Shown here in pieces: positions 8,580 through 16,042 of a DNA stretch of 64,000 nt (its first letter is position 1; every line of letters begins with the position of its first letter). The DNA lies in NCBI RefSeq assembly GCF_043555865.1, contig NZ_JBIGHY010000004.1, positions 434,001-498,000 on the forward strand. Direction: 5' to 3'. The position numbers and the translations under genes are program-made. Under the pieces are notes generated by a model. The model was not told where the DNA came from, ran no database searches, and was given only the letters and a program-made list of their open reading frames with translations. Origin of the DNA: Pelomonas dachongensis. Its GTDB lineage: Bacteria > Pseudomonadota > Gammaproteobacteria > Burkholderiales > Burkholderiaceae_C.

Positions 8580-8832
8580 GGTGACAGGGCTCGGTCAGGC
8601 ATCCGGGACGAACGCACGGGCCGGTGACGTGAAGCCGGACCGGCTCATGGATGGGCGGATGCTGGCATCGAGCCACGGGAGGCCGAAGCGCGGGGCGGGG
8701 CGTGTTCGCCTGTCGGTGAGATCCCAAAGGGCCGGGTATCTATTCAGCGGTTGCGCCGGGTTTGGCGTCGGCGCTGCCCGGATTGGGGTCAGTCTTGCTG
8801 AAACCCCGGTGCCCGGCAGACTCAAGACAGCT

Positions 8833-9414
8833 TCAGGCGGCTGTGGTCAACAGGTCGGCAATGAGCTGCAGTGCGCTGAGCGCGGGTGCCGGATCACCGC
8901 TGTACTGGCTCTGCACGATGGCGCCATCAACGGCCGTGGCCAAGGCCTCGGCCGTGCGCCTTCGCCGATGCGACTGCGGCAGCAATGCCTCGATGGCATC
9001 GGTCATTTGCTGCTTGTGTTGACGTGTTGTCTCAACGACGGCAGGCAGTACCGGCCCCAACTCGCTGACACCATTGAGGAACGCACAGCCTCGGAAGTCA
9101 CCGAGCGCCTGACCGCAGAACCATTCCTTCATCGCCGGCGGGATCGCCTGCGCACCCGCGGAAGTACCGCCGTGACGCTCCAGGGCTTCGGTGAACCACT
9201 TTATCCACTGCTCGTGGCGATGGTTCAGGTACGCCTGTATGAGGTCGTTCTTGCTTGGAAAGTGCCGGTAGAAGGTCACCTTGGTCACGCCGGCTTCGGC
9301 GATGACGCGGTCGATACCGGTGGCCCGGATTCCCTCGGCATAGAAGAGGTGATGCGCCGTGCGCAGGATGCGTTCTCGGGCGGAGAGGTCGCCGGTGCCG
9401 ATGTCATGGGTCAT
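8833..9414 (-). CDS. TetR/AcrR-family transcriptional regulator
   Basis: A 193-residue repressor. The N-terminal TetR helix-turn-helix is clear: RERILRTAHHLFYAEGIRATG leads into VIAEAGVTKVTFYRHFPSKNDL (residues about 14-58). The C-terminal ligand domain contains FRGCAFLNGVSELG, as in the TetR_C branch found with small-molecule stress genes. It is divergent from the NTF2-fold gene at 9527, and the 112-bp gap holds two palindromic sites (9425-9440 and 9458-9481). It therefore probably represses both itself and its neighbour. The ligand is unknown. Confidence 0.92.
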   Translation of the reverse strand: MTHDIGTGDLSARERILRTAHHLFYAEGIRATGIDRVIAEAGVTKVTFYRHFPSKNDLIQAYLNHRHEQWIKWFTEALERHGGTSAGAQAIPPAMKEWFCGQALGDFRGCAFLNGVSELGPVLPAVVETTRQHKQQMTDAIEALLPQSHRRRRTAEALATAVDGAIVQSQYSGDPAPALSALQLIADLLTTAA

Positions 9415-9424
9415 GCAACGACTA

Positions 9425-9440
9425 TAGACAGGTCTGTCTA
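9425..9440. promoter_or_regulatory. Putative TetR operator 1
   Basis: TAGACA, four bases, TGTCTA: a perfect inverted repeat 10 bp upstream of the TetR start codon. It shares its arms with operator 2, whose centre lies 37 bp away. Confidence 0.65.
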
Positions 9441-9457
9441 CAGGCGGCAGAATCCGC

Positions 9458-9481
9458 CATGTAGACAGAGTTGTCTACATG
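9458..9481. promoter_or_regulatory. Putative TetR operator 2
   Basis: CATGTAGACA (9458-9467), GAGT spacer, TGTCTACATG (9472-9481): a perfect 10-bp inverted repeat 45 bp upstream of the NTF2-fold gene. It has the same TAGACA-N4-TGTCTA core as operator 1. Confidence 0.7.
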
Positions 9482-9526
9482 CCGTCGGTCTTCGGCACCT
9501 CATGACCCTTACTGAAAGCCTCCGCC

Positions 9527-9994
9527 ATGGACACCCGCCTACCGCTGCCTCCCTTCAGCCGAGAAACCGCGGTCCAGAAGATCCGCCTCGCAGAAGACGG
9601 CTGGAACACCCGCGATCCCGCACGCATCGTGCTTGCCTACAGCGCCGACACCGTCTGGCGCAATCGGGCGGAGTTCCCGCGCGGTCGGGTCCAGGCGCAG
9701 GCGCTGCTGGAACGCAAGTGGGCGCGTGAACTGGACTACCGACTGATCAAGGAGCTGTGGTCCTTCGACGGCAATCGCATCGCGGTGCGCTTCGTCTACG
9801 AGTGGCACGACGATGCGGGTAACTGGTTCCGCAGCCATGGCAACGAGAACTGGGAGTTCGACGAACATGGCCTGATGACGCATCGTCACGCGAGCATCAA
9901 TGACAGGCCGATCAAGGCCGAGGATCGCAAGTTCCACTGGCCGCTCGGCCGCCGCCCGGACGACCATCCAGGGCTGACCGACATGGGTCTTTGA
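9527..9994 (+). CDS. NTF2-fold protein, DUF1348 (SnoaL-like)
   Basis: A 155-residue protein of the nuclear-transport-factor-2-like fold, DUF1348 group. Recognisable blocks are AEDGWNTRDPARIVLAYSADTVWRNR, RALLERKWARELDYRLIKELW and WFRSHGNENWEFDEHGLM. Proteins of this fold bind small hydrophobic molecules in a cone-shaped pocket and some are isomerases or hydrolases; no specific activity is known for DUF1348. It faces the TetR gene across two operator-like palindromes, which makes it the likely regulated target. It stands alone: the next gene (10102) is convergent. Confidence 0.88.
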   Translation: MDTRLPLPPFSRETAVQKIRLAEDGWNTRDPARIVLAYSADTVWRNRAEFPRGRVQAQALLERKWARELDYRLIKELWSFDGNRIAVRFVYEWHDDAGNWFRSHGNENWEFDEHGLMTHRHASINDRPIKAEDRKFHWPLGRRPDDHPGLTDMGL

Positions 9995-10101
9995 CTCGAA
10001 AGAGGGGTGCCGTTTGAAGCTTGTTCGCCGGAGTTGCCTGCTTTGACGGCAGTGGCGGCCTCACGCTGACGGTGCTGGCGCTCCTTTGAGGGCGGGGCCA
10101 C

Positions 10102-10926
10102 TCACCCGCCGGCCACAAACCCCAGCATCACCCCCGCCCGCTCCTCGCGCGCCATCCGCGCCTTCACACTCCCAGGGACCAACGCCGCAGCGGCATCCAG
10201 GTAGACCGCCAGCGGGTCGCCGTCGTCAGCCATCAGCAAGGTCGGGTGCTTCAACAGCGCCAGGCGCTCGGCGGTCGGGTGGGCAAAAACGGCCTGGTAG
10301 GCCAGGTGGTAGCTCGGCAAAGCCTTCAGCACGTCCACCACCAGCGCCTGCCGGGCGGCCGCAGGTGGCACGGCGTTGCTGTGCAGGCGATGCGCGGGGT
10401 CGGGCAGGTGGTAGGGGAAGTGCAGGAACATGCCTTCGACGAAATGCCAGGCCCACGCCAGATGGCCGCCGAAGTCATCGGGCACGACCGGCGGTGCGTA
10501 GCGGGCCACCATCTGCGCGCGCAGCTCGGGCTCGAACAGGCCGAGCCCGTCCAGCATCAACCGCCGCACGCGCGGGGGATGGCGCAGCGCCAGCTCCATG
10601 CCGATGTGCGCGCCGGTGTGCTGGCCGCAGAAGTCCACTTGGGCAATGCCCAGGCGGTCCAGCAGCTCGACCATCTGCTCGACGTAGTCGGCCATGCAGG
10701 GCTGCGCCATCGGCAGCGGCTCGGAGTCGCCATTGCCGGGCATGTCCGGCGCGATGACGCGGCGGTGCGGCGCCAGTTGCTGCATCAGCGGCACCAGCCC
10801 GGCCGACGAGCCCGGCCCGGCATGGGCCAGCAGCAGCGGCAGCTCGCCGGGCCGGGCTTCGCCGGCCGCGCGGTAGTGCGCCAGCCGGCCGTCGGCCAGG
10901 CGCAGGAAGTGGCGGTCGATGAACAT
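10102..10926 (-). CDS. Alpha/beta-hydrolase-fold protein with His at the nucleophile position
   Basis: A 274-residue cytosolic alpha/beta-hydrolase-fold protein: oxyanion region AHAGPGSS (residues 35-41), RVIAPDMPGNGDS, and a nucleophile elbow that reads G101-Q-H103-T-G105 instead of G-x-S-x-G. An acid is available near ADDGDP (233-238), but the usual C-terminal catalytic His is not evident: the tail reads AREERAGVMLGFVAGG. It may be a non-hydrolytic member (a lyase, decarboxylase or cofactor-free oxygenase-like protein) or use another nucleophile. It is the last gene of the operon, two bases after the cupin stop, in a position where an N-formyl-half-amide deformylase of NicD type might be expected, although the missing Ser argues against that activity. 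Confidence 0.82.
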   Translation of the reverse strand: MFIDRHFLRLADGRLAHYRAAGEARPGELPLLLAHAGPGSSAGLVPLMQQLAPHRRVIAPDMPGNGDSEPLPMAQPCMADYVEQMVELLDRLGIAQVDFCGQHTGAHIGMELALRHPPRVRRLMLDGLGLFEPELRAQMVARYAPPVVPDDFGGHLAWAWHFVEGMFLHFPYHLPDPAHRLHSNAVPPAAARQALVVDVLKALPSYHLAYQAVFAHPTAERLALLKHPTLLMADDGDPLAVYLDAAAALVPGSVKARMAREERAGVMLGFVAGG

Positions 10927-10928
10927 CG

Positions 10929-11774
10929 TCAGTAGCTGCGCGCCGGGTGCCAGGGCACATCGCGCAGGTGGCTCATCTCAGGCGGCAGCACGGGCGCATA
11001 GGGCTGGTGGAAATCGAACGGCGCTTCGTCGGCCGTCCAGACGTTGACGTGGCGGCCGCCGACGAAGCGGATCAGCGCGACGCAGCCCCAGCGCGTGCCG
11101 AAGGGCCCGTGCGGGATGCCCGGTGGCCGCCAGAAGTAGGCGCCGGCATGCATCTCGCCGTGCGGGCCCACCAGCGAGCCGGCGATGACGAAGCACTCCT
11201 CCACCACGGGGTGCGATTCGCGCGGGCCCTGCGAGCCGGGCGGCTCGGAGTGAGGCAGCATCATCGACAGGAAGGTGCGCTCGCCCGTCACCGGGTCGGT
11301 GCGCAGGTCCTTGCGCGAAATGCCCAGGTGGGCGAGCTTCTGGTCGTTGAGCCGCATGTCCCAGGGCATGTGCAGCACGTCGCGCTGCCCGATGGCCGGC
11401 AGGCCAGCCTGCGGCACCGGACGGCCCAGCTCGGGCCGGGCGTCGAAGAAGGTCAGCACGACGGCGCCGCGCAGCGTCGACATCGAGCGGCGCAGCAGGC
11501 CGCGCGGCACCTGGCCGTAGTGGTCGGCGCCGAAGCGCACGCCGTTGATCTCCAGCTCGCCCTCCAGCACGTAGAACTCCTCGGCGGCGTCGAGGGATTC
11601 GTCGGCCAGGCGCGACCAGCCGGCGGGGTAGCGGATCAGGCAGGTGCAGGCGCCGGTACCGGCGTCGCGGCTGAGGTATTTGTACTCGGCGTCGGGCCGC
11701 GCCGCGCCGGGCGGGATGCGGCGCCACGGCAGCATCTGCGCCTGGACGAACTCGGTGTGCGGGCGGTCGAGCAC
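10929..11774 (-). CDS. Bicupin protein, DUF4437 family (second copy)
   Basis: A 281-residue two-barrel cupin homologous to the protein at 5354-6253. The N-terminal barrel has AGWSRLADESLDAAEEFYVLEGELEING; the C-terminal one has ESHPVVEECFVIAGSLVG followed by MHAGAYFWRPPGIPHGPFG, with a plausible His/Glu metal site in the second barrel. Function is unknown. It lies in the 11-gene operon, one base after leuD (start 11776) and two before the terminal hydrolase. One copy is with a racemase-fold protein and the other with LeuCD, so both cupins probably act on related dicarboxylate-like intermediates. Confidence 0.82.
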   Translation of the reverse strand: MLDRPHTEFVQAQMLPWRRIPPGAARPDAEYKYLSRDAGTGACTCLIRYPAGWSRLADESLDAAEEFYVLEGELEINGVRFGADHYGQVPRGLLRRSMSTLRGAVVLTFFDARPELGRPVPQAGLPAIGQRDVLHMPWDMRLNDQKLAHLGISRKDLRTDPVTGERTFLSMMLPHSEPPGSQGPRESHPVVEECFVIAGSLVGPHGEMHAGAYFWRPPGIPHGPFGTRWGCVALIRFVGGRHVNVWTADEAPFDFHQPYAPVLPPEMSHLRDVPWHPARSY

Positions 11775-11775
11775 G

Positions 11776-12393
11776 TCAGTTCCCGTAGATCCACGGCCGC
11801 GCCTGGCGGTCGGCGGCCTGGAAGGCGTCGATGGTGGCGCTGGAGGCCAGCGTCAGCGCGATCGGGTCCAGTCCCTTCAGCAGCATCTCGCGCTGGCTGG
11901 CGGCGATCTCGAACGGGTAGGCCTTGCCGGCGGCGTCGTTGACGACGCAGCGCTGCAGGTCCACGCTGAGCTTGCGGCCCTGCGGGTCGGCCGCCACCGA
12001 GGCGGCCAGCGCGTTGACCTGGGCCTCGGGCAGCACGACGGGCAGCAGGCCGTTGCGCACGCAGTTGCCCGCAAAGATGGCTCCGAAGCTGGGTGCGATG
12101 AGGGCGCGGATGCCGTACTCCTTCAGCGCCCAGACGGCGTGCTCGCGCGACGAGCCGCAGCCGAAGTTCAGCCCGGCCAGCAGGATGCTGCTGCCGCGCT
12201 GGTTGACCCGGTTCAACACGAAGTTGGGGTCGGGCTCGCGCGCCTGCACGTAGCGCCAGCCGGCGAACAGGCCGCCCGCGAGGCCGGTCTTGGAGACCGT
12301 CTTCATCTCGCGCGACGGGATGATGGCGTCGGTGTCGATGTTGCTGCGCAGCAGCGCCGCGGCGACGCCGGTGTGGGTGATGAACGGTTCCAT
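11776..12393 (-). CDS. leuD: LeuD-family hydro-lyase small (swivel) subunit, copy 1
   Basis: A 205-residue aconitase-superfamily swivel domain. The substrate-binding signature GLNFGCGSSREHA is intact, as is LIAPSFGAIFAGNCVRNGLLPV. It forms a heterodimer with the large subunit encoded just upstream (one base between the genes) and adds or removes water on a hydroxy-dicarboxylate. LeuCD proper isomerises isopropylmalate, but no leuA or leuB is nearby. The operon instead carries a CoA-transferase and an HMG-CoA-lyase-like enzyme, so hydration of an unsaturated dicarboxylate (citraconate- or substituted-maleate-like) is more likely. A second LeuD of the same length is at 31169-31786. Confidence 0.88.
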   Translation of the reverse strand: MEPFITHTGVAAALLRSNIDTDAIIPSREMKTVSKTGLAGGLFAGWRYVQAREPDPNFVLNRVNQRGSSILLAGLNFGCGSSREHAVWALKEYGIRALIAPSFGAIFAGNCVRNGLLPVVLPEAQVNALAASVAADPQGRKLSVDLQRCVVNDAAGKAYPFEIAASQREMLLKGLDPIALTLASSATIDAFQAADRQARPWIYGN

Positions 12394-12394
12394 G

Positions 12395-13801
12395 TCAGAG
12401 CAGGGCGCGAGGGTCGGCGATGCAGCCGGCGATGGCCGAGGCTGCCACGGTGACCGGGCTGGCCAGGTGGGTGCGCGTCTGCGGGCCCTGGCGGCTCTCG
12501 AAGTTGCGGTTGGTGGTGCTGACGACGCGCTGGCGCAGGCCGAAGCTCTCGCCGCCGGCGTAGAAGCACATCGAGCAGCCGGACTCGCGCCACTCGAAGC
12601 CGGCGTCCAGGAACACCTGGTGCAGCCCTTCGGCCTCCGCGGCGAGCTTGACCTGCGTGGAGCCCGGTACGCAGATGGCCTTCACGCCCTCGGCCACGCG
12701 GCGGCCCCGCAGCACGGCGGCGGCGGCGCGCAGGTCGGACAGGCGGCTGTTGGTGCAGGAGCCGATGAAGGCCGCGTCGATGGGTGTGCCGGCCAGCGCC
12801 TGGCCGGGTTGCAGGTCCATGTAGGCCAGCGCCTTGTGCATGGCTTCCTGCGTGGCGCGGTCGGCCGCGTCGGCCGGGTCGGGCACGCGGGCGTCCACGC
12901 CCACTGCGTGCTGCGGGCTGGTGCCCCAGGTCAGCATCGGGTGCAAGGTGCTGACCTCCATGCGCGTCTGGGCATCGAACACCGCATCGGCGTCGCTGCG
13001 CAGTCCGCGCCAGGTGGCGCAGGCACGCTCCCAGTCGTCGCCCTTCGGCGCGAACGGGCGGCCCTGGAGGTAGGCCAGCGTGGCCTCGTCCGGCGCGATC
13101 ACGCCGGTGAAGGCCGAGAACTCCACGGCCATGTTGCACAGGGTCATGCGCGCTTCCATGCCCAGTGCACGCACTGCCTCGCCATCGAACTCCACCACCG
13201 CGCCGCGCGCACCGGAGGCGCTGTCGCGGGCGATCAGCGCGAGGATCATGTCCTTGGCGCCCACGCCTGGCGGCAGCGTGCCGTCGAAGGTCACCCGCAT
13301 CGACTTCGGCTTGACGACGCGCAGCGTCTGCGTGGCCAGCGCGTGCTCGGCCTCCGACGAACCGATGCCCCAGGCCAGCGCGCCCAGGGCGCCCTGCGTG
13401 CAGGTGTGGCTGTCCGGGCACACGACGGTGGCGCCCGGCAGCACGATGCCCTGCTCGGGCGACACCACATGGACGATGCCCTGGCGCGGGTCGCCCAGGT
13501 CGAAGAGCTGGATGCCGCTCTTGGCCGTCTGCTCGCGCGTGATGCGGATGAAGGCCTCGCCGCCGGGCATCAAGGTGTTGTCGCTGCGGCCCGGGACCGT
13601 GTCGACGATGTGGTCCAGCGTCGCGAAGGCCAGCTGCGGGTTGCGCACCGTGTGCCCGGCTTCGGCCAGCGCCTGCAGCGCCACGCCGCCGGTACGCTCG
13701 TGCAGGAACACGCGGTCGATGTGGATCAGGCTGTCGCCCTCGTCCAGCTCGGCCACCCGATGCTGGCGCCAGAGCTTCTCGAACAGGGAAAGTCCGGTCA
13801 T
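12395..13801 (-). CDS. leuC: LeuC-family hydro-lyase large (4Fe-4S) subunit, copy 1
   Basis: A 468-residue aconitase-superfamily large subunit. The 4Fe-4S ligands are the Cys in FIGSCTNSR and the two in GCSMC near the C-terminus. The residues after the last pair read FYAGG, where leucine-pathway LeuC and copy 2 here have an LAMN/VAMN-like run, a sign of altered substrate pocket. Other family blocks are present: VVCPDSHTCTQGALG, TLCNMAVEFSAFTGVIAPD and STTNRNFESRQG. ATG at 13801 is chosen because the family begins close to SLFEKLW; the frame stays open 5' over the CoA-transferase end but that part does not look like LeuC. It pairs with the LeuD one base downstream. Biosynthetic use is not excluded. 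Confidence 0.9.
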   Translation of the reverse strand: MTGLSLFEKLWRQHRVAELDEGDSLIHIDRVFLHERTGGVALQALAEAGHTVRNPQLAFATLDHIVDTVPGRSDNTLMPGGEAFIRITREQTAKSGIQLFDLGDPRQGIVHVVSPEQGIVLPGATVVCPDSHTCTQGALGALAWGIGSSEAEHALATQTLRVVKPKSMRVTFDGTLPPGVGAKDMILALIARDSASGARGAVVEFDGEAVRALGMEARMTLCNMAVEFSAFTGVIAPDEATLAYLQGRPFAPKGDDWERACATWRGLRSDADAVFDAQTRMEVSTLHPMLTWGTSPQHAVGVDARVPDPADAADRATQEAMHKALAYMDLQPGQALAGTPIDAAFIGSCTNSRLSDLRAAAAVLRGRRVAEGVKAICVPGSTQVKLAAEAEGLHQVFLDAGFEWRESGCSMCFYAGGESFGLRQRVVSTTNRNFESRQGPQTRTHLASPVTVAASAIAGCIADPRALL

Positions 13802-13874
13802 TGCTGCACCCTTCGGCCTGCCGCCTGTCCCGCCAGGCGGGAGCGAGCTTGCTTGGGACGGCCCTGCGCGGCGC

Positions 13875-15080
13875 TCATGGGTGCAGCACGCCTTGCGCGA
13901 CCAGCGCGTCCACGTCGGCCCCGCTGAGGCCCCGTGCCAGCAGCAGCTCACGGTTGTTGGCGCCGACCTGCGGCAGGTCGTGGCGCAGCCCGAAGCGGCG
14001 GCCGTCCATCTCGATGGGCAGCGCCGGCAGCCGGGTGCTGCGGCCGTCCGGCAGCGTCACCGGCACCAGGCCGCCCGCGGCGTTCAAGTGGGGGTCGTCC
14101 AGCAGTTCCTCGGGCTTGGCGATGGGCGCGAACGGCAGGCCCGTCGCCTCCAGCCGGGCCATCAGGCCGGCCTTGTCGAACTGTCGGAAACGCTCGCGGA
14201 TGACGGGCAGCGTGCGCTCGCGCTGGCGTACGCGCTCGGTGTTGCCGGCCAGGCTGGCGTCGGCCAGGAAGTCGTCGAAGCCGAAGGCCTCGCAGAACTT
14301 GCGCCATTGCGTGTCGCTGACGACGGCGGCGAACACGCGCTCGCCGTCGCCGGCCTCGAACACGTCGTACACGGCCCAGGCCGACTGGCGGATGGACATG
14401 GGCGGCGCAGCCTTGCCGGTGACGGCGAACTGCGCCATGTGCTGGCCCACGAGAAAGGCCGTCGTCTCGTACAGCGAGGTGGTGATGCGCTGACCGCGGC
14501 CGGTGCGGTGGCGCTGCTCCAGCGCGCCGAGGATGCCGATGACGCCGAACATCGCGCCCGTCACGTCGATGACCGAGGCGCCGGCACGCATGGGCTTGTC
14601 GGGCAGGCCCGTCATGTAGGCCAGTCCGCCCATCATCTGGGCCACTTCGTCCAGCGCGGTGCGGTGCTCGTAAGGCCCCGTGAGGAAGCCCTTGCCTGAG
14701 CAGTAGATCAGGCGCGGGTTGGTGGCGGCCAGCGCGTCGTAGCCGAAGCCCAGCTCGTCCATCGAGCCGGCACGGAAGTTCTCGATGACGATGTCGGCGT
14801 CGCTCAGCAGCTGCTGCACGATCTCGCGGCCCTTGGCCGACTTGGTGTCGATGGCCAGGCTCTTCTTGTTGCGGTTGTACATCGCGAAGTAGCCGGCGCC
14901 GGAGCCGCTCAGGCGGCGCGTGTTGTCGCCCTGCACGGGCTCGACCTTGGTCACGTCGGCGCCCATGTCGGCGAGGATGATGCCGATGCTGGGGCCCATC
15001 ACCATGTGGGTGAACTCGATCACCTTCAGGCCGGCCAGGGGAAGGTCAGACGGGGCGGGCGGGTCTTGCGGAGTCGTCAT
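13875..15080 (-). CDS. Class III CoA-transferase (CaiB/BaiF/formyl-CoA transferase family)
   Basis: A 401-residue enzyme that moves CoA between carboxylic acids through an aspartyl-CoA intermediate. Family blocks: LAGLKVIEFTHMVMGPSIG, LADMGADVTKVEP, NKKSLAIDTKSAKG, SDADIVIENFRAGSMDELGFGY, and the catalytic Asp144 in TALDEVAQMMGG. Full length. Its ATG overlaps the stop of the HMG-CoA-lyase-like gene as ATGA (15077-15080), so the two are made together. This pairing suggests the acid is activated here and then cleaved by that lyase, as in (S)-citramalate, itaconate or malate routes. The donor is likely succinyl-CoA, but the sequence does not reveal it. A 73-bp gap precedes leuC. Confidence 0.92.
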   Translation of the reverse strand: MTTPQDPPAPSDLPLAGLKVIEFTHMVMGPSIGIILADMGADVTKVEPVQGDNTRRLSGSGAGYFAMYNRNKKSLAIDTKSAKGREIVQQLLSDADIVIENFRAGSMDELGFGYDALAATNPRLIYCSGKGFLTGPYEHRTALDEVAQMMGGLAYMTGLPDKPMRAGASVIDVTGAMFGVIGILGALEQRHRTGRGQRITTSLYETTAFLVGQHMAQFAVTGKAAPPMSIRQSAWAVYDVFEAGDGERVFAAVVSDTQWRKFCEAFGFDDFLADASLAGNTERVRQRERTLPVIRERFRQFDKAGLMARLEATGLPFAPIAKPEELLDDPHLNAAGGLVPVTLPDGRSTRLPALPIEMDGRRFGLRHDLPQVGANNRELLLARGLSGADVDALVAQGVLHP

Positions 15081-16042
15081 GCGTTGTCGGTCTTCTGGGG
15101 AGTGGCGGGCACGAAGCCCTTGGGCAGGCCGGCCAGCGGCGTCAGGCCGTACAACGGCTCGCCCGGCAGTGCGGCGGCCAGCAGCTCGCGCGTGGCGAAC
15201 AGCGCCTCGATGTCAATGCCGGTGCGCAGGCCCATGGCTTCGAGCATGAAGACCAGGTCCTCCGTGACGATGTTGCCGCTGGCGCCCGGCGCGAACGGGC
15301 AGCCGCCCAGGCCGCCCAGCGAGGCGTCCAGCGTGGTCAGGCCCACGTCCAGCGCGGCCACCACGTTGGCCAGGCCCTGGCCGCGCGTGTTGTGCAGGTG
15401 GATGCCTGTCAGCTGGTCGCGGCCCACGGCCGACCAGACGGCGCGGATCAGCCGCCGCACCTGGGCCGGGTTGGCATAGCCCGTCGTGTCGGACAGGCCT
15501 ACCTCGTCGCAGCCGGCTTCCATCAGCGCCACGGCCAGTTCCAGCACGCGGCGCTCCGGCACCACGCCTTCCAGCGTGCAGCCGAAGGCCGTCGACAGCC
15601 CGCCCTCCAGATGCGGTCGCTCGCCGGTGGGCAGGCTGTGGATGAGGGCCGAGATCTGGCGCACCTCGTCCAGCATCTGTGCGTGGCTGCGGCGCACATT
15701 GCGCAGGCTGTGCGTCTCGCTGACCGACAGCGGAATGGTGATCTTGTGCGCGCCTGCGGCGATGGCGGCCTGAGCGCCCTTGAGGTTGGGCACCAGCACG
15801 GCGACATTGAGGCCAGGGATCGTGCGCGCATGCGCCACGATTTCGGCCGTGTCGGCCAGCTGTGGCAGCACGTGGGCCGGCACGAAGGAGCCGACCTCGA
15901 TCTCGGCCACGCCGGCCGCCGCCGCCGCGCTGACCCAGGCCTTCTTGTCGTCGGTGGCCATGATGGCTGCGATGCTCTGCAGGCCGTCGCGCGGGCCAAC
16001 TTCGCTGATGAGAACGTCGCGCTCAGTTGGGGTGTTCGTCAT
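15077..16042 (-). CDS. HMG-CoA lyase-like enzyme (DRE-TIM family)
   Basis: A 321-residue TIM-barrel lyase cleaving a 3-hydroxyacyl-CoA of HMG-CoA type into a short acyl-CoA plus an oxoacid. It has the start motif SEVGPRDGLQ (in place of the DRE-type VGPRDG), the metal His pair in GIHLHNTRGQG, the glycine-rich LDASLGGLGGCPFAPGASGN with the conserved active-site Cys, and NIVTEDLVFMLEAMG. The start is 16042: it overlaps the deacetylase stop as ATGA. The product of the preceding CoA-transferase is its natural substrate. With LeuCD hydratase downstream, a citramalyl-CoA- or alkylmalyl-CoA-like thioester is a better guess than HMG-CoA itself; true leucine-degradation neighbours (liuA-D) are absent. 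Confidence 0.9.
   Translation of the reverse strand: MTNTPTERDVLISEVGPRDGLQSIAAIMATDDKKAWVSAAAAAGVAEIEVGSFVPAHVLPQLADTAEIVAHARTIPGLNVAVLVPNLKGAQAAIAAGAHKITIPLSVSETHSLRNVRRSHAQMLDEVRQISALIHSLPTGERPHLEGGLSTAFGCTLEGVVPERRVLELAVALMEAGCDEVGLSDTTGYANPAQVRRLIRAVWSAVGRDQLTGIHLHNTRGQGLANVVAALDVGLTTLDASLGGLGGCPFAPGASGNIVTEDLVFMLEAMGLRTGIDIEALFATRELLAAALPGEPLYGLTPLAGLPKGFVPATPQKTDNA

Noticed and set aside
6672..8627. Long open frame on the plus strand over the GH3 gene (and similar long antisense frames at 21752-23839 and 31819-33630)
   Set aside because: High GC makes stop codons rare on the opposite strand. The translations are His/Arg/Ala/Gly-rich, match no family and mirror well-supported genes.
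9425..9481. The TonB palindromes as further TetR operators
   Set aside because: The hexamers are arranged TGTCTA-TAGACA without the four-base spacer of the TetR sites, so the same protein would not be expected to bind in the same way.
10102..10926. N-formylmaleamate deformylase (NicD) assignment
   Set aside because: The catalytic Ser is replaced by His and the late His is missing, so the name would be misleading.
11776..13801. LeuCD as leucine biosynthesis genes
   Set aside because: No leuA or leuB nearby, two pairs in one window, both next to catabolic lyases. Not excluded, but not the preferred reading.
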